Shown: piece after piece, positions 56,556-64,000 of the stretch
Position numbering within the stretch: position 1 is the stretch's first letter
How the letters are laid out: the number at the start of each line of letters is the position of its first letter
From: Chiua virens
Lineage: Eukaryota; Basidiomycota; Agaricomycetes; Boletales; Boletaceae
Reading direction: 5' to 3'
Assembly (NCBI GenBank): GCA_019787685.1
Contig: JAHNUO010000004.1
Location: 682,001-746,000 of the forward strand
Length of the DNA: 64,000 nt
Program-made: the position numbers and the translations under genes
The notes under the pieces: generated by a model
Databases searched by the model: none
The model's input: only the letters and a program-made list of their open reading frames with translations
What the model was told of the DNA's origin: nothing

Positions 56556-58737
56556 CTTGACACCACCTAATGTTTGCTCAAATATTTGACCTCAGATTTG
56601 AAACTGTCACAACCTATTCATAGCAAAATTTTACTTCCCAACATTCTAGGTTCAGTCTCTGCTGCAAAGATGGAACACAAGCACAAAGATAGACTGAGAC
56701 TCAATGCCACCCACGCATGCCTAGGTCGTGTCGTGCCTCGTCGCGACTGCATTACAATTACTACCGACAGTGGGGAGATCTGACACTCATACCATTTCTC
56801 CTTCGAAGCCTCTCCAAGTAACCAAGGTGCTCGAAAGCAAACGCTACCATATCAAAACGATTGCGATCAATGAATACACCCCCAATGGCAGTGCTCTGTG
56901 GAAAGTAAGCAATTTGTCCTGTTACTTTGTGATCTCAACAGCTCGAAAGAACATTCGAGACGGCCACTTCCAACATTTAATTGCCTCTCTGGAATCACTA
57001 GGCCTGCACAACGGCCGTCTTACTCGCTTCGCCGAACTTCTACTCGTTCATCCAGATTCCAGAGGATTGATCACGTCAATATCGACGAAACTCACGACCG
57101 TGACATACACACGGCTGAACTACCCCGTGGAGAAGCCGCATTGCAACTAGCGTATGGCAAGCTCGGCCTCCTTCGCTTTCTGCTTCTGGGATTTGTCCCG
57201 ACACAAGTATTAATACTCTTGTGTTTTGAACGATTCACACTCAATCAGGCGTGCGCGCTGTTATGACATTTTGGAACACTCGGAAGGAATCCCATCTGGA
57301 AGTCATGGTCAAAACCGCTGTCCCGCCTGATCATCAATATGTCATTACCTTGAAGGTTCACAGTGTGCCGTTCACTCCTGGCCGTGATGTTAATGCAAAT
57401 CTTGCACGAAGTCTGATAGGAACGCTACCTCGGGTGAAGTGGACCTTTGAGCTACAAGATCGATGCCGTGTGGGGGTTTTGATGTTTGAATTCCACTCTG
57501 CAGGAATGGAATTCAAAAATCAGGGCTGGTTGCAATGTTTCCGCCAGCTTATCCAACCGACGTCAACATGGATGGCCGAAACTATATAAACGACCTTGCC
57601 CATCACCTTTGCCCTAAGTACTCTAGCTGCTATCATATAATCATGTCCCCCGTCCTCTCTTTCCCTAAGCCTCTTGCTTTTGCGCTCCCTGCGACCCTTT
57701 CAAATCCTCCCAGGCCCTCGGGCGCGGCCCATAATAGCTGCCATATGACCCTTCTTACATTGGTGTGCTCGCCGAAGGGTGTGTAGCAATTTCAACAGAG
57801 CGGGTTCGTCATCAATCATCGTATCAGTCTCGAGGTAAGCTTTCGTACCATTTGGCACTTGCAAACCTTTGATGTATCTGCTCGCTATTGAATCTTTCCG
57901 CCAGCAGCCGAGCAAGCGAGACTCGAGTTAGTTTTCCGGTGCGACACGCTCGCCCCTTCTACCTCGACGGAATCCGCTTCTCCCATTTCTTGACTCGGAC
58001 ATGGCGATCAGGCATTGGAACGTGATGATTGACGTCATGGTTTTAACTCTGACCATTTACAACGTACGTGAGTAAGCTGAATCTCAGGCATTGCGTGTTG
58101 TCTCGAGCGATCATTTTCAGACGGTGGAAATTATACTGCAACATTATTGTTCTTGTTCGGGTGAGACGGACGCTTAGAGAGATGAAGGGGAAGATAGGTA
58201 CCAAAGAAGGAGGCACGGTCAAGGAGTACAAAATAGACCATGTGTTCCATGGATCTCCAATTTCAGAGTCACTTCAGCAATTTGATGGAGCCATATTAAT
58301 AACATTTTTAAGATGAGCGGAAACTCGGGCTCGTTTGCTCTGGTCGATCCAACATTGGTCATCCGAGTCCATCGATCCTTTCGTGACACCAGCTCCGTAG
58401 AACTACGAGATTGGGCAATGGTTGCTACAACTGCCATAGCAAGGGTTTTGCTATTTTTTCGACCCTCACTTTGAATCATGATGCATGATGTCAACCACCA
58501 ATTCCGAAGAAAAAAATCAAAATTCTGAAGCGTCAATACATATGGATGGTTGCGTATATATTACAAAAATGTGTCGAAATAGTAGTAAGTCTAGCATATA
58601 TACGTGTGTTGCAGCCTCCCTTTACAATGCTGTTAGGTTGAGGTCACGGTATTCGTATGCACAAGTTGCCAATCATCACCAAACCCTCGTATTTACAGTT
58701 ATCCACCTTCCCGGATTACAAGCCTGACGAATTTCAT
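56556..58737. other. Host-like stretch without a recognised gene
   Basis: CpG frequency returns to host level. Plus-strand open text occurs at 56728-57150 (VLESKRYHIKTIAINEYTPNGSALWK, then possible exons) and 57251-57589 (NTRKESHLEVMVKTAVPPDHQYVITLKVHSVPF). It could be a diverged or broken gene, but no splice model gives a long product and I recognise no family. From 57600 to the synthetase stop at 58738 nothing was found. Confidence 0.35.
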
Positions 58738-61700
58738 CTAGAGACCGCGTGCCTCGAGGCGGCTGCGGAATATCTTCTGGAAGCCGGGGACGTGGTCAAA
58801 GTCCATCAAGGTGTAGTGTTGTCCGGGGACGTCGGTGTACGTGGGCTCGCTGCGGCTGAATTCGCCCCATGGCTTGAGTTGCTTGTTCAACCAGTCTTCT
58901 TTGCTACCGCGGAGCGGAATGGCGTAGAAGACGTCGAGGGAAGCTAAAGAAGCCAAGCATGATGAGCTAAGGCGAGGCAGCGAATCGAGGGGTGACTTAC
59001 AGACTGAACTGCCGGGTTCGTACGTCTTACCACACTCGATGAGCGAACCCGCGATGTCGACCCAGTGGTCGAGCTTCTCAGGGGTGAGCTGGAGCTCGAT
59101 GAGACGCTCGGGGGGCGACAACTTCCAGACGATGTCGAGCTGCTCCTTGCGAGTGAGAGACCTCAAAGACGGTGCGAGGTCGTTGGCATCGTGCTTGCTC
59201 ACGAGGCCAAGGAAGTACGACAGGTTGAGCATACCGCCCGTCCAGTCGATCTCGTGCATGCGGTCGGCGATATTAGGTGGGATGTTGATCAGACCGGTGA
59301 ACTTGACTTCTTCGCCCATGGCTTCGAGGCGCTTAGCAACTTCAAAGGCGACGACACCACCGTATGAGTAGCCAGCAATGGCGTAGGGTCCGTGGGGCTG
59401 AGTGCGCCTGACAGCAGCAGCGTATGAAGAGACCATCTCGTCCATGGAACCGAAGAAGGGGTGACCGGGTTCGAAGCCCCGCGCGCGGAACGCGTAGAAG
59501 GGTCGCTCGTTCTGGAAGTACTTGGCGAGGTTGACGAAGATGAGAACTTCGCCGACACCGGGGTGGACCATGAAAATAGGGGTCTTGTTACCAGTAAGGT
59601 TGAGGGGGACGATAGGATCGTACTCCTCGGTGCTTGCGTCCTTGGAGATTAAGGAGTCGACGTACTTGGCGAGGCTGGAAACAACGGGATGCTTGAGGAT
59701 CTGGATAGTGGGGATCTCAGGCAACTCGAATGCAGCCTCTCCGTCGCGCTTGAGTCTGATCACATCAATAGAAGTACCGCCGAGCTCGAAGAAGTTCTCG
59801 CTAGCAGAGATGTCGCTCACGTTGAGGTTGAAGATGTCCTGCGTATATGCCGAGCCAAGAGTTTTCTCGGTCTCAGTAGAAGGAACAACGAAGCTAGCAC
59901 CACGAGCGACGGCCAACAACTCCTCGGCGCGAGCAATGTGCTTGGCAAGCCCATCCTGCTTGAATTGGTTGACAAGGCGAGCTCTCGAGAGTTTACCGAG
60001 GGTGGTCTTTTCCATCTGATCAGAAGGAATAGGGATGATGACTTGCGGTGGGAGAGGTGATCATCTTGATGGAGATATCGCGCAGAGCACGGTGAGTAGC
60101 GAAGAGCTTGGCGGGTGCATCCTCGCTATTGAGGTCAAAAGTTGGCGCGTAGAAAACAACGAAGCCTTCAGTTTCCTGGCCTGGCGCACGATAAGGTGAA
60201 GCAGCGAGGAACGAGTGGGTGACACCCTCGACAGTTTGAAGGTGAGTCTCCAGCTCAGGGGATACCGTACGAGACACCGTGAACAATGACAGTATCCTTA
60301 ATACGGCCGCTGAGTCTCATCTTTTCGTCCTCGATGATACCGACATCGCCGGTGCGGTACCAGCCACCTTCGACGAAGCTCGAAGAGGTTGCTTCGGGGT
60401 TGTTATAGTACCGCACAAAGATCATGGGACCGCGGACTTGAAGTTCCCCACTTTGACCGTCGGGACGAAGAGTGACACCAGTCCTCGGGATCTACGACGC
60501 GCATCTCACACCCGGAAATTGGCTTGCCGAGCTCCAAGAACTCATACGCGGGAGGCGTGACCAAAACGTTGATAGGGTCGTAGACACATCCAGCGCTATA
60601 TACATGTCCACTTAGAACGCAAATACTTGAATGTACACCAGAAACTTACCAAGTCTCTGTCATACCGAAACCAGCAGAAATGACGAAGGAGGCATCGCCG
60701 TTCTTCGCAAGGTTTTTCAAGGTTTTGTGGAAGGCAACGGCAGTGTTACTGACAACAGCTTCACCACCGCTGTTGACGCGTCTGAGAGAGGAGAGGTTGA
60801 ATTGACCGAAGAGCTCGGTGCGCTTTTCGAGGTCGCGCGTAAGCTTGGCAAGCAAGAAGTTTGGTGCAAAGGAGACCTCAATTGACTGAGTGGGGACGAA
60901 GTGGTGAGCATGCGGAGTCAGAAATATTATCGGTTACAAACCTTTTCTTCAATCAGACGAAGGTACCTCAGGGGGTCCGAGAGGATGGCAGATGCGTGGA
61001 CGTGCAATTGCGAAGCACCGTACAACAGGGGCGTGATGTGCATCTCGAGGGATCCAGCGACGTGGTCAAATCCGACCCCTGATAAACCGTTAGTATGGCA
61101 ACCCTTCATAAGCTAATCCTAGCACCCACAGTTCATGACCTTGGACTGGGGAGTAAGGCCTATAGTTTTCGCCCTTGGCGTAGCACGCAGCGATGATGGT
61201 ACTATGAGTGTGCACGACAGCCTTGGAGAATCCGGTGGAACCAGAAGTTAGGAAGAGAACTGCTTCCTCGTCAGGCTTGGGTTGATAGACGGCAAAGTCC
61301 GCGAGGACCAGCGTCTGAGCTGCAGCCTTCAGTTCGGAGAACAAGTGGACGTCGAGGCCAGAGATCGACCGCACTTGGTCGGCGCCGCTCTCATTCGTCA
61401 ACCAGATGGCTGAAGAGAAGAGGTTTTTGATGTGAGCAACGTGACCCTCCTTGTGAGCCTGCTGGGCACTCAAGGCGGGCTGCAAGCAAGGCACGTAACC
61501 AGCGAGCAGACAGGCCCAGATAGCAACCATGTTGTCCTCATGTTCAGTCAGGTAGACGACGATGACTGAGCCAGCAGGCTTGGCCCAGGCACGGAGAGCC
61601 TTTGCGAGAGAGAGGACGTATTGAGCGAATTGGCTGAAGGTCTTGGTCTGGATAGAAGAGTCATGTGCAGAGGAAGTGATGAAGCTGAGCTCGTGCTCAG

Positions 61701-61797
61701 GGTACTGAGAGACCGCCTGGGAGAGGAGATCAATTAAAGTCGCTGGAAGGAACTTCGAGAGAGGGGCAACAGAGGAAGAAACTGCGACGGAAGCCAT
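58738..61797 (-). CDS. Quinone (atromentin-type) synthetase, A-T-TE, with two apparent frameshifts
   Basis: This is an NRPS-like enzyme without a condensation domain. In characterised homologues (for example GreA of Suillus) it adenylates 4-hydroxyphenylpyruvate, loads it on the carrier domain, and the thioesterase dimerises two units to atromentin. Exon 1 from 61797 holds the A-domain start and AVLFLTSGSTGFSKAVVHTH (phosphate loop). After an intron come VGFDHVAGSLEMHITPLLYG, RVNSGGEAVVS and FVISAGFGMTET, then RTGDVG-type and GRIKDTVIVHGVSYGIP blocks. The T domain has NFFELGGTSIDVIRL (Ser of the carrier site). The TE domain has IFMVHPGVGE and GYSYGGVVAFE (GxSxG), ending RLEARGL, stop 58738-58740. 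An intron at 58944-59000 is in frame and readable. Extra bases at about 60480 and in the run 60258-60261 break the frame. Confidence 0.87.
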
Positions 61798-63273
61798 GGA
61801 TAATAGTGATAGATGTATGCGAGAGTAAGCTGAGTGATTAAGAGCTGAAGTGTCTAGGAGATGCGTTTATGAGAGAAGAAAGGACTTGAGTGTGATTGTC
61901 AAATCTGCTCGAACCACTCATCTTTTATATGTTATGGAAGGCGAGCGACCTTTGAAATTGATTCCGGTGAACGCGCGCATGGCGGTGTAATAGAATGCTT
62001 TCAAAATCAAAACGAAGTGAGAAGAAGGTGAGTTACGTGTCAATCATGGATGAATCATTGTCAAACTTCCGCTCACCCTCCGCAATGCAGTGCCGATCGG
62101 GGTCGGATGAACAGAATGTAGCGATACAGCACGGCCGTTTCTGTGATACCATTCACTTCAAGGCACTGCTGAGCAACGGAGGACGTTAAGGTGGACAAAA
62201 GCTCTAAAGTTGTCGAGCTAAGTAGACGTGACTAACCTGCAATAAAAATGATGGCGATGAAGTCGGGCAGTGAAATGGTTTGCCAATTGCCAGTGGGATT
62301 AGTTACTAGTAGTACACTAGCTCGTGCATCGCCGATGCCGCACTGATGAAACTTGAACATTGCATTGGCTTAAACAAGTCAGTCGGCTCGGTCATAAACG
62401 GCCTGATGGAGAAGCTCACAAGCCGGTGGATCATTGTGATTGGTCTTCCGTTCCTACTGGACTTCCCTGCCACCCACGCATTAACTCAGCTCCTAGCACG
62501 GGGCAGACATACGCCGATGCTGGCCGCCCAAGTTCCGCCGGTTCGGTATTCAATACCTCCCGGTGGTCTCCAGTGACTCGGTCCAGGAGTCCAGTGCATG
62601 TTTCGGCGATCTTTCACATTTTGTTGGCGGGGTCGGACGAGTTGAGACTGCGGAAACTCACGTGTAAGTATGATTTCGATCTTGATGGCAACATATGGAC
62701 GGATGTTCAAGCTAGCTGCGGCCCAGGCGGCAGGTGACTGTGGCAGCGGAGCCTCTCGCAACAGTCACATTGTCAGATTTTGCGATGCCAGAGTCACTGC
62801 CGCCGCCAAAACATGACAGTATATTACATAGTATCGTGCATGACAGTTTGTGCTATTTTTAGGTTTCATGGACAACACCCTGACCAGTTTACTTATTGGG
62901 GACTTGGAAGGCGACGACTACATAGCCAAGTGATGTAGTTTATAACTGACGTTGTTACTGGAACTGAGAAGGCCCACGCGCTTGCAGATGCCTTTCTGAT
63001 CCAATCCGGTTCAAGAACTTCCAGTACATATGTCCACGTTGAACGTCAGACCGATGAATTTAAAGTCGTTGGTTCAATATTATGTAATGTCATCGCCACG
63101 CAGTGCTGCAAGCATTATAAATATCCGAAATTAACTTTGATTAGCGAAATCATTTACATAACATTTAGAGTCAGCTAGTCAAGGCGATTCAATGATTTTT
63201 TTTCTTCACCAACATTGTACATGCAACTCACGACGAACACAGAAGTTTTCACGTCGACGGATCAAATAACAGT
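61798..63273. other. Promoter side of the synthetase; no gene recognised
   Basis: The start is the sequence upstream of the synthetase ATG. The remainder up to the alcohol dehydrogenase relic has short frames only (for example 62346-62737 on plus), none with family resemblance. No aminotransferase gene, the usual partner in atromentin loci, lies in this gap; it could be outside the window. Confidence 0.4.
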
Positions 63274-64000
63274 TTACCACATATTCCCTATCTTGGCGTA
63301 TGTGGCTCCCACTTTCTTTCGCCGGACTTCTGTCGGGTCAATTGCGATAATGCGAAACTCTACGCTTCGCGCATAGAGCAAGTTGAGCAACGCAATACAT
63401 GCGCACTATTCTCGTTCACGGCTGTATCAATTACATCTTCCAGCACAGCGAGCGAATCGACATACCACTCCTACCGGCCCAAGACCGACAATCGCGATCG
63501 TCAAGATCTTGTCCTCTGTTATAAATGGGACCGAAACACCGCCGCCAAGTAGAGATGCCTCCGGACCTGAGGGTATGGTCTCGATGTCAGCATTGGCTAC
63601 GTCTTCGGGTGATTCAACGCCTGAAATGCCGCGAATACGCCCGTTGGCAATGGTAAGAGATACCGCATAGCGACAGAAGTGATGAGTCGGCGAGTTTTCC
63701 TAATCGTATATTCGGTCTCTTGGCCAGCATGGATAGATACCTCTTCGAGGTTGTAAAGCGTTCTGCCTGCATGAGGGACGCGAACGTACTGGGCTTAGGC
63801 CCCCCGGCGTGTGCGGCATTCCGACAAGGCGACTTTCAACGCATCGACAAGTGAAACCAACGCGGCAGCAACTAGTGAAGAAGATCATGACATTTGTCTG
63901 ACGGAAGACTAAGATCACGACAGACATACTGGCATTCTTCACAGGACACGGTGAACGGCGACACCACTTTATCTCCGACCTTAAGAGTAGAGTTACAGTG
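63274..64000 (-). pseudogene. Zinc-type alcohol dehydrogenase, truncated and frameshifted (5' end outside window)
   Basis: Medium-chain dehydrogenase/reductase text enters from the right edge: STLKVGDKVVSPFTVSCEEC, then across an intron CRVGFTCRCVESRLVGMPHTPGG, the Cys-rich structural-zinc region. At the run 63800-63805 the frame changes, and a TAA (63795-63797) stands where Gln is expected in AQYVRVPHAGRTLYNLEE. Further blocks are LPLPTGVFAAFQALNHPK, TIAIVGLGPVGV (Rossmann GxGPVG) and LLNLLYARSVEFRIIAIDPTEVRRKKVGATYAK. The frame then ends at 63274-63276, well before the usual end of the family; no further nucleotide-domain sequence follows. In known atromentin loci an alcohol dehydrogenase lies beside the synthetase, so position fits. 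Confidence 0.7.

Noticed and set aside
57251..57589. Plus-strand frame of 112 codons as a gene
   Set aside because: It looks mildly protein-like, but no family, no supported upstream exons and no promoter context could be shown; kept only as a remark on the region.
63000..63030. GGTTCAAGAACT resembling a tRNA B box
   Set aside because: No matching A box or acceptor stem at the proper distance.

Overview
The window is nuclear DNA from a filamentous basidiomycete, almost certainly an agaricomycete and probably Boletales. Genes are dense, with introns of about 45-65 nt. A quinone (atromentin) synthetase of the bolete type sits beside an alcohol dehydrogenase relic. The repeats are ones typical of Agaricomycetes: Tnp2-like DNA elements, DIRS-like tyrosine-recombinase retroelements and Gypsy chromoviruses. 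No rRNA, tRNA or CRISPR array was seen.

Host block 1 (1-30.7 kb) holds, in order: the 3' end of NADPH-cytochrome P450 reductase; the mitochondrial inner-membrane protein She9/Mdm33; an 8-amino-7-oxononanoate-synthase-like gene with a broken frame; a many-exon SAM methyltransferase-like gene with micro-exons (minus strand); a POLE4/Dpb3-type histone-fold protein; 2-oxoglutarate dehydrogenase E1; the Chl1/DDX11 helicase; the Ypd1-type phosphotransfer protein; a class III CoA-transferase; an unknown coiled-coil protein; a Vnx1/CAX-type vacuolar cation/H+ exchanger; DDB1; and, 69 bp away and divergent, mitochondrial ribosomal protein uS9m. A weak small gene follows.

Repeat island (about 31.3-56.6 kb) is a nested stack of elements. 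From left to right it holds a CpG-poor unexplained stretch, a decayed Tnp2/CACTA-like transposase, a decayed DIRS-like element, a 10.67-kb Gypsy element (731-bp LTRs, 5-bp target duplication) inserted in or next to the DIRS tail, and a 3.66-kb element with 396-bp inverted repeats and a PIF/Harbinger-type transposase relic. One solo-LTR family (A) has landed three times: at the left edge of the DIRS relic, between its RT and RNase H, and in the Gypsy integrase. A second solo LTR (B) and a Tc1/mariner element also interrupt the Gypsy element. A small GGGTAT-rich insertion sits inside the 3.66-kb element. Deleting each Gypsy insertion plus one target-site copy rejoins the Gypsy frames, so the order of events can be read.

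Host block 2 (56.6-64 kb) holds the quinone synthetase (A-T-TE), with two apparent 1-nt insertions, and a truncated, frameshifted zinc alcohol dehydrogenase. The locus for aromatic quinone pigments therefore looks damaged here, although single-base assembly errors could explain part of it. Intron coordinates, repeat ends and family assignments were worked out by eye from the sequence and from remembered family patterns; no search was run.
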